Origin: Paenibacillus herberti | Lineage (GTDB): Bacteria > Bacillota > Bacilli > Paenibacillales > Paenibacillaceae | DNA: 64,000 nucleotides | Reading direction: 5' to 3' | Assembly: GCF_002233675.1 (NCBI RefSeq) | Contig: NZ_NMUQ01000001.1 | Coordinates: forward strand, 1,871,590 to 1,935,589 | Shown here: piece after piece, positions 6,545-15,931 of the stretch | Position numbering within the stretch: the stretch's first letter is position 1 | Layout: each line of letters starts with the position of its first letter | Program-made: the position numbers and the translations under genes | Notes under the pieces: generated by a model | Databases searched by the model: none | Seen by the model: the letters and a program-made list of their open reading frames with translations, nothing else | Told to the model about the DNA's origin: nothing

Positions 6545-7963
6545 TCAGTATAGTTGTGTTTCTGAATTGAAGCCCTCGAGATTCTCCTTCACCCGCTGCA
6601 GGAAACGTCCGCAAATAACCCCGTCAAGAATGCGGTGATCCAGCGACAGACAGATGTTCGCCATTGAACGCACAGCCAGCATGTCATTGATGACGACCGG
6701 CCGTTTGACGATCGACTCAAAAGTAATGATCGCAGCCTGAGGGTAGTTGATGATCGGCTGAGTCAAAATGGCCCCGAACGATCCGGTATTATTCACCGTA
6801 AACGTACCGCCCTGCACATCGTCCAGCCTCAGCTTGCCCTCTCGTGTTTTACGAGCAAGCGTCTCGATCTCATGGGCGAGGCCAGCGATATTTTTCTGGT
6901 CAGCGTTTCTGATAACCGGGGTTACAACGGAATCCTCCGTACCTACCGACAGCGAGATATTGATATCGCGTTTGACGATAATTTTATCAACAGCCCAGAC
7001 CGAGTTGATGATCGGGAAATCCTTGATTGCATTGACGACCGCCTTGATGAAAAAGGACAAATACGTCAGATTCGTTCCCTCACGCTTCATAAACTCATCT
7101 TTGAGCTTGCTGCGCAGAACGACCAGATTGGTCACATCCACTTCGATCATCATCCAGCCATGCGGGATCTCGTTTACGCTCTGGCGCATCCGTGAGGCAA
7201 TCGTATTGCGCACCGGCGTCACGTCGATGAAATATTCACCACGACCCGGAACTTGCTGCGCTTCTACCTCGACCTTAGGAATACGCGGCGGCTCGGTAAG
7301 ATGCAAACCTGTGCTGCGCACCGGCCCTTGAGGTTCAACAATACAATCACCAGGCTGCATCGCCGACTGTGCTGAGGTTGCTGAAGCTGCCGCTACGGAC
7401 GCCTCACGGCCAGTAGCTTGGCTCTGCGTCGCCTTGTCGCCCCCTGCGACAAAGGCCAGAATATCTTTGCGCGTCACGCGACCGCCCGCACCTGTACCCG
7501 GTACATCGGCGGGGTTGATGTTATGCTGAGCTGATAATTGCAATACAGCTGGGGAGTAGCGCCCCCGCATGCTGACATCGCCAAGCTCCGGCCGCGCCGC
7601 GCTGGCTGACAAACCTGCGCGGTTCGTCGCTTCGCCGGACGATTGTTCTGCTCCCACTGAAGTTGCAGATGCCGCTTGAGCCGCAGCTGGAGCTGAAGTT
7701 GCAGCTTGATCCGCTTCAACCTCAATTAAGCAGATCGGCGTGCCAACATTGACCGTTTCGCCAGCGCCTACGAGCAGCTTGACGAGCGTACCCTTAATTG
7801 TCGAAGGAATCTCGGCTCCGACTTTCTCCGTTATGATTTCACATAACGGCTCATACATGCCTACCGAATCGCCGGGCTGCTTCAGCCAACGCTCGATAGT
7901 GGCGTTCACGACCGATTCCGCCAGCTGGGGCATGACGATCTCTTGCACAGTTCCTGATTTCAT
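6545..7963 (-). CDS. bkdB: branched-chain 2-oxoacid dehydrogenase E2 (dihydrolipoyl acyltransferase)
   Basis: A 472-residue E2. Domain order: lipoyl domain (about 1-85, lysine in ITEKVGAEIP), an Ala/Gln-rich linker, the peripheral-subunit-binding domain (about 135-172, RYSPAVLQLS...GGRVTRKDIL), a second linker, and the catalytic domain ending with SLDHRILDG, which holds the acyltransferase His and Asp. It passes acyl groups from E1 to CoA in the multienzyme core. Branched-chain rather than pyruvate specificity is inferred from the lipoyl motif, gene order and proximity to yqzF, as in Bacillus. The start is preceded by AAAGGAG. Confidence 0.88.
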   Translation of the reverse strand: MKSGTVQEIVMPQLAESVVNATIERWLKQPGDSVGMYEPLCEIITEKVGAEIPSTIKGTLVKLLVGAGETVNVGTPICLIEVEADQAATSAPAAAQAASATSVGAEQSSGEATNRAGLSASAARPELGDVSMRGRYSPAVLQLSAQHNINPADVPGTGAGGRVTRKDILAFVAGGDKATQSQATGREASVAAASATSAQSAMQPGDCIVEPQGPVRSTGLHLTEPPRIPKVEVEAQQVPGRGEYFIDVTPVRNTIASRMRQSVNEIPHGWMMIEVDVTNLVVLRSKLKDEFMKREGTNLTYLSFFIKAVVNAIKDFPIINSVWAVDKIIVKRDINISLSVGTEDSVVTPVIRNADQKNIAGLAHEIETLARKTREGKLRLDDVQGGTFTVNNTGSFGAILTQPIINYPQAAIITFESIVKRPVVINDMLAVRSMANICLSLDHRILDGVICGRFLQRVKENLEGFNSETQLY

Positions 7964-8046
7964 CGTATCGCTCCTTTCCGTGAGCAGCTTTAAGTCTAAG
8001 CGACAGTGCTGCCCACGGATGCATTATGCGTAGAACTTGCAGCGAA

Positions 8047-9030
8047 TTAGTAGAGAGCCAGCTCCCTCATCGCCTCAAGCACTTTATCTTTGTTCAACAT
8101 GAAAAATTTCTCACCAGGAGGGTTGATCGGCATCGCTGGCACGTCTGGCCCGCATAACCGCCGGATCGGCGCGTCGAGCTCATACAGCATCTCTTCGGCG
8201 ATGATGGCCGACACTTCCGCTCCAATGCCGCCCGTTTTGTTATCCTCATGAATAATTAGGACCTTGCCGGTACGACGCACCGCCTCGAGGATACCTTGCT
8301 TGTCCAGTGGCTGAAGCGTGCGCAAATCAAGAATATGGGCGTTTATGCCCTCTTCGGCGAGCTCTTCTGCGGCCTGCATAGCGAAGTGAAGTGGTAGGCT
8401 ATAGCTAATGACAGTAATGTCATCTCCTTCGCGCAGCACATTGGATTTTCCGATCTCGACCGTATAATCCCCATCGGGAACAGGTCCGGTTATCAGGCGG
8501 TAGCATTTTTTATTTTCAAAAAAGAGGACTGGATCGGGATCGCGAATAGCAGCTAACAGCAGCCCCTTCGCATCAGCAGGCGTGAATGGCGCCACGATCT
8601 TCAATCCCGGAGTGCCGAAAAAGACCGATTCCGGACATTGAGAATGGTACAGCCCTCCAAAAATACCACCACCAATCGGAGCGCGAATGACAACTGGACA
8701 GCTCCAATCATTGTTGGACCGGTAACGGATTTTGGCCGCTTCGCTGATGATCTGATTCGTCGCAGGAAACATAAAATCGGAATACTGCATCTCGGCAATC
8801 GGCTTCATCCCGTACATAGCCGCACCGATAGCCACGCCTGCGATAGCTGACTCCGACAGCGGCGTATCCATAACGCGGGCCTCGCCGAACTGCTCCTGCA
8901 GCCCTTTGGTCGTCGTAAAGACGCCGCCTTTAACGCCGACATCCTCACCTAGTACGAACACATCCGGATCGCGCTCCATCTCTTCTTTCATGGCAACACG
9001 AATCGCTTCTATATAGTCCATAACCGGCAT
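8047..9030 (-). CDS. bkdAB: 2-oxoacid dehydrogenase E1 beta subunit
   Basis: A 327-residue transketolase-like subunit. Typical motifs are GEDVGVKGGVF, DTPLSESAIAG, and EMQYSDFMFPA near the N terminus, and a C-terminal domain with LDLRTLQPLD. With E1 alpha it forms the thiamine-diphosphate decarboxylase of branched-chain keto acids, feeding branched fatty-acid primers. It starts just two bases after the E1 alpha stop, so translation is probably coupled. Confidence 0.9.
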   Translation of the reverse strand: MPVMDYIEAIRVAMKEEMERDPDVFVLGEDVGVKGGVFTTTKGLQEQFGEARVMDTPLSESAIAGVAIGAAMYGMKPIAEMQYSDFMFPATNQIISEAAKIRYRSNNDWSCPVVIRAPIGGGIFGGLYHSQCPESVFFGTPGLKIVAPFTPADAKGLLLAAIRDPDPVLFFENKKCYRLITGPVPDGDYTVEIGKSNVLREGDDITVISYSLPLHFAMQAAEELAEEGINAHILDLRTLQPLDKQGILEAVRRTGKVLIIHEDNKTGGIGAEVSAIIAEEMLYELDAPIRRLCGPDVPAMPINPPGEKFFMLNKDKVLEAMRELALY

Positions 9031-9032
9031 GA

Positions 9033-10055
9033 TTAATATCCCTCCTGTGGCGCATCGCCCGCGTATACATGCCAGAGGGTGCTCTCCGGGGTCGGGAACG
9101 GGGCTTCATCCGCATAACGAGTCGCCTCATCCATCTCTTGCCGGATAACCGCAGCCAGTTCTTCTTCTTGCTGCTCGCTCCATATGCCAGACTGGATCAG
9201 GTATTTTTTGAAGGCAATCACGCCGTCGCGGGCGCGGTTCTCCTCCACTTCCTCCTTCGTGCGGTAAGCCAAATCATTGTCCGACGTCGAATGAGGCGAC
9301 AAACGATACATCATCGCTTCGATCAGCGTTGGGCCCTCACCAGACAAGGCGCGTTCTCTGGCTTCCTTGACCGTTTGGAAAACGGCCAGTGCATCGTTGC
9401 CGTCCACTCGCAGTCCCGTAAAGCCATAACCAAGCGCGCGATCCGCCACTTTGCCGCCAAGCTGCTTGTGCACCGGGACAGAAATGGCGTATTGGTTGTT
9501 TTCGCACATCAGAATGACCGGTAGCTTATGCACACCAGCAAAGTTGCAGCCTTCATGGAAGTCGCCCTGATTGCTCGATCCTTCCCCGAAAGTAACAAAG
9601 CTGACAAGCTTCTCGCCCTTCATTTTGGCAGCTAAAGCGATGCCGACAGCATGAGGGACCTGGGTCGTAACCGGTGAAGAACCAGTCACAATTCTTAGCT
9701 TTTTATGGCCGAAATGGCCCGGCATTTGCCGGCCGCCGCTTGCCGGATCTTCCGCTTTGGCGAATACCGAAAGCATCAGTTCACGCAGCGTCATCCCGAC
9801 GGAAAGGACGAATCCATAATCTCGGTAATACGGCAGAAAATAATCCTCTTCTCGGTTCAGCGCCCAAGCAGCCGCTACCTGAGCAGCCTCCTGGCCGATG
9901 CCGGAGACATGGAAATTGATTTTGCCCGCGCGCTGCAGCAGTAGCACTCGCTCATCAAACATCCGGGCGCTCCTCATCATCGAATACATATCGATGGCAT
10001 CCTGATCAGACAGGCCTAACTCGCGATGCCGTGATTCAACTTGTGGTCGGCTCAT
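9033..10055 (-). CDS. bkdAA: 2-oxoacid dehydrogenase E1 alpha subunit
   Basis: A 340-residue subunit with the thiamine-diphosphate motif GEGSSNQGDFHEGCNFA...ENN and the phosphorylation-loop-like region YRLSPHSTSDND. It decarboxylates the branched 2-oxoacid with its beta partner immediately downstream. The first gene after the inter-cistronic palindromes at 10076-10118; AAGAGGAGGTTCTTCC gives a strong ribosome binding site. Confidence 0.9.
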   Translation of the reverse strand: MSRPQVESRHRELGLSDQDAIDMYSMMRSARMFDERVLLLQRAGKINFHVSGIGQEAAQVAAAWALNREEDYFLPYYRDYGFVLSVGMTLRELMLSVFAKAEDPASGGRQMPGHFGHKKLRIVTGSSPVTTQVPHAVGIALAAKMKGEKLVSFVTFGEGSSNQGDFHEGCNFAGVHKLPVILMCENNQYAISVPVHKQLGGKVADRALGYGFTGLRVDGNDALAVFQTVKEARERALSGEGPTLIEAMMYRLSPHSTSDNDLAYRTKEEVEENRARDGVIAFKKYLIQSGIWSEQQEEELAAVIRQEMDEATRYADEAPFPTPESTLWHVYAGDAPQEGY

Positions 10056-10075
10056 GGAAGAACCTCCTCTTCATT

Positions 10076-10118
10076 CCAGGTTTAATACCTGGTACTAATA
10101 CTTGATAGTAGTATTATA
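10076..10118 (-). promoter_or_regulatory. candidate internal promoter and two operator-like palindromes upstream of E1 alpha
   Basis: On the minus strand TATAAT (10118-10113) stands in the lpd-E1 alpha gap, though no good -35 is seen. Around it are two inverted repeats: TAATACT/AGTATTA (10096-10116) overlapping the -10, and CCAGGTTTAATACCTGG (10076-10092) just before the ribosome binding site. They could be repressor sites or RNA hairpins. No regulator gene is nearby. Confidence 0.45.
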
Positions 10119-10156
10119 ACGCTGAAAGCGATAAAAGGAAACCTTTGCCGCGGGGC

Positions 10157-11584
10157 CTAAAAGTTCAACGCTTTGCCGTTAATCGCGAGCATCGCTTCGC
10201 CCATCGCTTCTGACAGACTCGGATGTGGATGGAAGCTCGATCCAACTTCCCAAGGAACTGCATCCAAATACTGCGCCAGCGACGCTTCGGCAATCAGCTC
10301 GGTCACATGCGCTCCAACCATATGGACCCCAAGTAGATCCTGGCTGTTTCTATCGGCAATCACCTTTACGAAACCCTCGGTGTCGCCTTGCACGATCGCT
10401 TTGGCTATAGCAGCGAATGGAATTTTGGCCACAACAGGATCATGCCCTTTAACACGGGCTTGCTCCTCCGTATAACCGACACTGGCTGTTTCTGGACGGC
10501 TGTATACGCATCGCGGAATACGATGATCAGCAAGCGGCTGTGGATCAAGACCAAGCAAATGCTCCACTGCAAAAATGCCTTCATGAGCAGCGGCATGCGC
10601 AAGCTGAACGCCACCCGTTACATCGCCGATCGCATAAATATGCGGCTCGCCAGTCTGAAGCGTTGATTTTACTTTGATCCATCCATTTTTAACCGCAATA
10701 TCTGTGTTTTCCAAACCGATGCTTTCAACATTCGCCTGCCTGCCCACTGAGACGAGCAGCTTGTCCGCAGTGAGAGTTTCTTGGGTTTCACCAATCTTCG
10801 CGGTAATGGTTACACCAGCATCGCCACTGACGAGCGAGTCGGCCTGAATTGTTGCCCCAGTCAGGATGCGCACGCCGCGGGAGCCCAGCGCCTTGGCTAT
10901 AGCAGCCGATACATCCGGATCCTCTGCCGGCAGCAGACGAGAAGCAGCTTCAACTAATGTGACTTTCGTTCCGAAATCGCTCAGCATGCTGGCCCATTCA
11001 ACGCCGATAACCCCACCACCTGCAATAAGCAGCGTTTCCGGTAAGGCTTCCAACTTGAGAGCGTCATCGCTAGTAAGCACATGAACACCATCTGCCTCAA
11101 GTCCTGGTAATTGACGAGGTCTGGAGCCCGTTGCAACGATCAGATGTCGGGAGACGACCGATTCCATCTCACCATTATCAAGCTCAACAGCAAGTGAACC
11201 ACTCTTCGGAGAAAAAATCGAAGGACCGACAATTCTTCCTTTGCCGTAAATGACTTCAATTCCATGTTTTTTTATTAGCTGAATGAGCCCGCGATGCAAC
11301 TGTTCAACCGTCTTTTCTTTGCGGGCCTGGACAGCACCAAAATCCAGTTTGAACGCTTCTCGATCAATTTTGATTCCATATGTATCGGCATGCAGCAGGG
11401 AGGCATAAACTTCTGCGCTTCGCAGCAAAGCTTTGCTTGGAATACAGCCCTTATGAAGACAGGTTCCTCCCAATTGGCTCCGTTCAACGATCGCAACCTT
11501 TTTGCCTTCCTGAGCAGCCCTAATTGCAGCCGTGTAACCGCCAGGACCGCCTCCGAGCACAGCAACATCCACTTGAATTGGCAT
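10157..11584 (-). CDS. lpdV: dihydrolipoyl dehydrogenase (E3)
   Basis: A 475-residue flavoprotein. The FAD motif GGGPGGYTAAIRAAQ, the redox disulphide in GGTCLHKGCIPSK, the NAD motif GGGVIGVEWASM, and the C-terminal His-Pro of FHPHPSLSE are visible. It reoxidises the lipoyl group of E2. I use the ATG at 11584, after AAAGGGAAAG; a GTG eight codons upstream lacks a binding site. It is the first gene of the bkd operon, as E3 is in some Bacillales. Confidence 0.93.
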   Translation of the reverse strand: MPIQVDVAVLGGGPGGYTAAIRAAQEGKKVAIVERSQLGGTCLHKGCIPSKALLRSAEVYASLLHADTYGIKIDREAFKLDFGAVQARKEKTVEQLHRGLIQLIKKHGIEVIYGKGRIVGPSIFSPKSGSLAVELDNGEMESVVSRHLIVATGSRPRQLPGLEADGVHVLTSDDALKLEALPETLLIAGGGVIGVEWASMLSDFGTKVTLVEAASRLLPAEDPDVSAAIAKALGSRGVRILTGATIQADSLVSGDAGVTITAKIGETQETLTADKLLVSVGRQANVESIGLENTDIAVKNGWIKVKSTLQTGEPHIYAIGDVTGGVQLAHAAAHEGIFAVEHLLGLDPQPLADHRIPRCVYSRPETASVGYTEEQARVKGHDPVVAKIPFAAIAKAIVQGDTEGFVKVIADRNSQDLLGVHMVGAHVTELIAEASLAQYLDAVPWEVGSSFHPHPSLSEAMGEAMLAINGKALNF

Positions 11585-11800
11585 TGCATCTTTCCCTTTC
11601 CCAAGCACGGCCGGGCCGCGCAGTTTCTATAAATGTTACAACTCATTTGATAAAGCTAGAGAGTATTGTACCTTTTTTAACGGCTGAATAACACTACATG
11701 GACAAGCAAGCTTATGTTGAAGTATTATTAAACGAGCTAAACCTGCATCTTGAGTTGTGTATCTTAAGACGCATACAGGCTGAATTAAGGAGAGAACACC

Positions 11801-12085
11801 ATGAAAGTTGTCATTTCCAGGTTTGTTGCTATTCTTATTCTTGTCATACCTGGCATAATCGCCTGTTACGGTTTTTTACAGATGAAAACTGCCACCTTTG
11901 ATTATTTGGCGGAATTCGGCAACGACTCCGTCATACCGGACTTCAATTGGATTCCGTTCATCATTGGCTTTATTCTGTTCGTTATCGGAATCGGTTTCAT
12001 TGGCGGTTGGATCTTCTTCCGTGATCGCAAGCATAATTATGTTGCTCCACGCTTCAAAAAGAAACGTCCAAGACCCAACGTTTGA
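11801..12085 (+). CDS. yqzF: DUF2627 membrane protein (YqzF type)
   Basis: A 94-residue protein with two transmembrane helices (about 7-27 and 50-73), a short outer loop ending DFNWIPF, and a basic cytoplasmic tail RFKKKRPRP. It matches the YqzF/DUF2627 family, which in Bacillus lies close to the bkd operon. Function unknown. The ATG follows AAGGAGAG at good spacing. Confidence 0.8.
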   Translation: MKVVISRFVAILILVIPGIIACYGFLQMKTATFDYLAEFGNDSVIPDFNWIPFIIGFILFVIGIGFIGGWIFFRDRKHNYVAPRFKKKRPRPNV

Positions 12086-12165
12086 TTTATAAGGCTATGG
12101 CACAGGCAAATTCCTGCTCCTCCTCGTACTATACAATTATCCGAGAAGGAAAGGAGCTGCTTTAA

Positions 12166-12528
12166 ATGTGCTGCCGTTGTAACAGATTTTTCCCTACAGA
12201 GACAGTGGAAGAGCCGGTTGAAACTGTTTACCGTGATGTTTATTGTCGCCAAAAGATTAGAGTCATTAGACCTATTGAGGTCGTAACACGTTACCACGCT
12301 GTTCCAGTTCGCTGTTATGAGAATAGGTACTTCTTTCGCGATGAAAGAGTAGAACCGGTTGTACCACTTCCGGAACCAATTCCAACACCATTTGTTTATG
12401 GTCAACAAGACAATGTCTACGAACAAGGCGTTTTTAATGCCGAACAACTCAACTATGAGAATGGCCCTACAATTTCCCGCAAAAAATCCAAAGCCAAAAA
12501 ATCTTCAAAATCGCGTTCCAAAAAATAG
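12166..12528 (+). CDS. small CotD-like protein of unknown function
   Basis: A 120-residue soluble protein. It opens with MCCRCNRF, continues with a Val/Tyr/Arg-rich middle containing two more cysteines (VYCRQKI, PVRCYENRY), and ends in a very basic Lys/Ser tail (KKSKAKKSSKSRSKK). Cysteine- and tyrosine-rich composition with repeated valine-arginine pairs resembles small spore-coat proteins such as CotD, but I see no firm family match. AAAGGAG precedes the ATG and a strong terminator follows, so it is a real single-gene unit. Confidence 0.7.
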   Translation: MCCRCNRFFPTETVEEPVETVYRDVYCRQKIRVIRPIEVVTRYHAVPVRCYENRYFFRDERVEPVVPLPEPIPTPFVYGQQDNVYEQGVFNAEQLNYENGPTISRKKSKAKKSSKSRSKK

Positions 12529-12552
12529 TTCAATTTCACTTGGAAACAGAAA

Positions 12553-12583
12553 CCGTTGGGCCTCAGCCCAACGGTCTTTTTTA
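12553..12583 (+). terminator. rho-independent terminator
   Basis: Perfect nine-base arms CCGTTGGGC/GCCCAACGG with a four-base loop, followed by TCTTTTTT. Confidence 0.95.
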
Positions 12584-12714
12584 TTTACCAATTACTAGTA
12601 TACTTTGATACTCATCCTTGTCAATGAACGTGTTTTGTCGGATTTAGTCTAATGATATCGATTAATAAGTCAATACTTCTCTCAACGAACACTGTCTGAG
12701 ACTAATTATTTAAA

Positions 12715-13140
12715 TCATACTTTTTGAATTTTAAAGGTGAATTCCCAATTTGCTTGCTCGCCAGAATAACGTCCCCGATTTTCTACGACGGTTACATCCA
12801 AAGTTTTTGTTACGGTGCCTTTTTTTATAGTTGAAACTTTAATGGACTTACTTGCCTCTCCATCTTCAGGAATTTTATCCTGCTCTTGAGCTTCAGCTTT
12901 AAGCTTGATCGTATCCGAGCCTTTCAAAGTAAGAGTAACGGAGCCTCCTTCTTTGAGCTCCTTACCATTGACGTAGCCGCCCGACCACCACTCATTTCCA
13001 ACATGATTATTTTCAACAAGCTCCGCACTGACAAACGTGATTTTTACTTTTGTTGTTTTGGAAGCTGCTGACAGCGGCTGAACGGCGAGAGTGACGGCAA
13101 CGATCAAACTTAACATAATTCCGACTCTTCTTTTTCCCAT
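12715..13140 (-). CDS. secreted protein of unknown function
   Basis: A 141-residue protein with a clear signal peptide: basic MGKRRVG, hydrophobic core, and a likely cleavage after PLSAAS near residue 27. The mature part is rich in Lys, Thr and Val and looks like an all-beta domain, with WWSGGYVNG and a C-terminal WEFTFKIQKV. I do not recognise a family. The ATG is preceded by GGAGG on the minus strand. The 12600-12714 stretch downstream shows only a weak inverted repeat. Confidence 0.75.
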   Translation of the reverse strand: MGKRRVGIMLSLIVAVTLAVQPLSAASKTTKVKITFVSAELVENNHVGNEWWSGGYVNGKELKEGGSVTLTLKGSDTIKLKAEAQEQDKIPEDGEASKSIKVSTIKKGTVTKTLDVTVVENRGRYSGEQANWEFTFKIQKV

Positions 13141-13241
13141 GTCAAACCTCCATTTTAGGTATATGAACCCATTTGTCCTATCATATAGCAGATAATTGGT
13201 ATATGATGGATATATATATACTGTGGCTAGGCTTTACACAC

Positions 13242-13267
13242 ATAAAAAAAGAGCCATTTTACGGCTC
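13242..13267 (-). terminator. terminator after the chimeric pseudogene
   Basis: On the minus strand GAGCC-gtaaaat-GGCTC followed by seven T. It lies 20 bases past the stop codon of the 13287-14497 remnant. Confidence 0.75.
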
Positions 13268-13286
13268 GGAATTTGAACATCAAATT

Positions 13287-14497
13287 TTAGATAAGACAAA
13301 ATTGAATTACGCCCGACTCAGGCTGAATCCAAATTGAACCCGCCCCTTTTGATAACTCGCCGACATCTCCTTTTTTGCAGTGTACCGTATAGTGATATCC
13401 GTTATATTCGTAGCCGATCTCATCGCTGGCTGCTATCATATGCGGCTCCTGTTTTCGGTCGCTCCAGATCATCTGCAGCCCCCAGTCGCATTGGTCCGCC
13501 ATGATTGTTACCGAATTCTGCGAACAGTTAATTCTCAGTGTGCCGCCTTCTATGATCTCGGCGACCATCAACAGCTCATCCTGCGAAACTTCCGTCACTT
13601 CGAGCGAATCTTCCTGACATCGAAGCGGCACAAGCTCACCATCGGACGAACGGACCATGGGCCAGATCCCCGCCTTGATAAGCGAGTTGCTCCACCTCGC
13701 ACCGTCCATCACGGGGAGTGTATCATAGATGCTGTCCGCGGTGCGGCATGGTTCATGCAAATAACGTTCAGCATAACGCTCATCAAAAATATGAAAATCG
13801 CGAATATACGCCTGCTGATCCTCCCAAAACAAATTCAAGCGATAAAATCGACTGCAATACCAGATGGATTTGCGGCCTTCTTCCTTCCAATAGTGAAGCG
13901 CCGTAATCGCAGAGGCTGGTGTGACCTCATGCTCCGCCTTAAACCAGGTGCCTGAATCCGCAAGCGTCTCTACGATAAGTTCGCCGCGTTCCTGCCAGGT
14001 TTGCAAAAGGCCGATTTGGTCGATCAAGCCGTCTTTGATCCGTGGCCAGCCGAAGGAATTCTCCTGCCCAACTTGCGTGTACCCGAACGAAAGTGCTGGT
14101 GCGCGAAAATTTAAATCGAAAAACCACTGCACCCAATAGGGATTCCCTCCTCCGCCTCGTCCGCCGCTCCCCTCCCCCGCTCCTGCATAGACTGGTTCAA
14201 GTGTGACTACCTCTTGGATCGCATTCTCATCAAGCATGTCCAAATCATATTGATAGATCGGATCACTTCCTAACATACGGAATACAGGTACCGGAATTTG
14301 CTGTGCTTTTGTCTGCGCAGGCATGAAGCTATTTAACCGGCTCGGGTAAAAAGCTTGGTTGTAATAGCCGCCCCACAGCGTATAGCCATCCGTTCCCCAT
14401 TGATCTTTGCAATTGCATGAAGCAACGATTTCATAACGATCTGTTAAATAAGCGAGGAGATGGGCGTCCATAATCCAGGATCCGACCGACTTTGGTA
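13287..14497 (-). pseudogene. 3' remnant of a carbohydrate-related gene, 5' end lost
   Basis: About 400 codons remain open, but the reading frame enters from inside a sensor-kinase fragment without its own start. The preserved part has conserved-looking aromatic motifs (CNCKDQWGTDGYTLWGGYYNQ, FRMLGSDPIYQYD, YWVQWFFDLNF) and a Cys-containing beta-rich C terminus. It resembles large uncharacterised glycoside-hydrolase-like proteins of Paenibacillus, but I cannot name the family. The in-frame ATG at 14471 has no good ribosome binding site. I read it as the 3' half of a gene joined by deletion to the kinase fragment at about 14485-14500. Confidence 0.65.
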
Positions 14498-15455
14498 ACT
14501 TGCATCACCAATATCGCAAGCGAAATCAGGGCGATAAGCAGTGTAACTATGACCACAATTATTGTTGTCTTGCGAATGGAGTCGACTTCCACCAAGAGAC
14601 TTTTTTGCGGGACCATCGCAACAACTGTCCAACCCGATGTTTTGGAGACCGCTCTGGACAAGAAAAATTTTTCTTGATTTATGGAAATACTGCTTTTCTC
14701 CATATTCGGAATTTGATTAAAATCATGTAAAGATCCGATCGTTTGCCTTAACCGATGAGATGCGTTTGGATAAATCAAATTTCCTTCTTCATCAAAAACC
14801 ATAAATTCCGTCTCATTATCCACTTGGGATATATCAATCATTTTCTTAATGACGGACGAGTCAACATCAATTCGGATCACACCGATCACATCGAAGTTTT
14901 CCGTATTTTTAATTTGGCGGGCAAACGTGAAAAATTGCTCTTTCTCTGGTACAAATCTTTCTGCTGCAAACACATAAGGGTCTTTTTTGGATTTAACCGT
15001 TTGGAACCATGCCTGATCCTTCCAAGGCTCGATGAAAGGTTCATGGGATGAAATGAAGGATTTGGTGAAGTAGACATTGCCCTCGGTAAAAATCGTGATA
15101 CGGCGAATGTCGCTATGTTGATACTGCAAATTGACGAGGTATCGATTCATGTAAGTCTGATCTTTAGGATCCGGGAAGTCAATTTGATCCATGGCGTATT
15201 TCATGACAATTTTACGGATATCATCGGAATATAAAGGCATCCGGCTTATTCGGTTAATGTCCCCTAACGTCTTGTTCATATACTCGTTAATCTGGAAATT
15301 CGACTAACGTCGAATATCGATTTCTTTTGAAGGACGGATAAGGAAATTTCATACGACAGATAACCGACTAATATAATTGGAATGAAGATAATGGGAAAGA
15401 ACAACAAGAGCAGCTGATTGCGAAATAACATAACTTTATTGCGTTTCCACAGCAT
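14490..15455 (-). pseudogene. 5' remnant of a YesM-type sensor histidine kinase, frameshifted and truncated
   Basis: The start ATG at 15455 follows GAGGAG and encodes a basic N terminus plus first membrane helix (FRNQLLLLFFPIIFIPIILV). About 50 codons in, near 15293-15310, a one-base shift breaks the frame; downstream the second frame continues the normal sequence (INEYMNKTLGDINRISRMP) through a Cache-like sensor domain to the second membrane helix (LLIALISLAILVMQVTK). There it stops: HAMP, dimerisation and ATPase domains are missing and unrelated sequence begins. So the gene has a frameshift and a large 3' deletion. Confidence 0.8.
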
Positions 15456-15769
15456 AAAAATATCTCCTCATTAATGCTCATATTGTAAAAGATAATTGCG
15501 GAAGCTTATTATGCAATATTATATCCGATTATAAGGCATGCAGTTCTTCTATTTATCTTAAAATAACAGAGAAGACTCCCTCTTCTACAAGGTGGAGCTG
15601 AATCGGCGTTTTTTAGCGCATCCATAAAAACGATTGGCTACGCCCGTTTCGTCTTCAATTATTTCCTGAATAAGTGGAATCAAGCCGAGACAGGGAGTGC
15701 AAGATCTTACCACACATGCTCATCGGACTTACTCCTATTAAGTTGTTGGGAGTGCCATTCGGTCAAAAT

Positions 15770-15819
15770 AAAAACACTCCTTTATTGGTTTTTGAAGCAA
15801 CCAATAAAGGAGTGTTTTT
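15770..15819 (-). terminator. very strong bidirectional hairpin, probable spo0A terminator
   Basis: Two perfectly complementary 21-base arms with an eight-base loop; both ends are A5/T5, so it can stop transcripts in either direction. It lies about 110 bases past the spo0A stop. Confidence 0.85.
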
Positions 15820-15854
15820 ATACATATCATGACGGAAGATTTATAGAGCCTGAC

Positions 15855-15897
15855 CTAGATCAAATTTATATTGATGAGGTTGGTCAAATTGATCTAG
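15855..15897. repeat. inverted repeat in the 15456-15931 gene-free gap
   Basis: CTAGATCAA (15855-15863) and TTGATCTAG (15889-15897) flank a 25-base centre. It is between the terminator and the end of spo0A. Apart from this and the 15770 hairpin I see nothing coding in the 476-base gap. Confidence 0.6.
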
Positions 15898-15931
15898 ACT
15901 CAATCCTTCAAAACCCTTACCCTGTCTAAGT

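Noticed and set aside
11600-11700. Promoter of the bkd operon upstream of lpd
   Set aside because: A TACAAT is present on the minus strand but without an acceptable -35 or a sigma-54 pattern; too weak to list.
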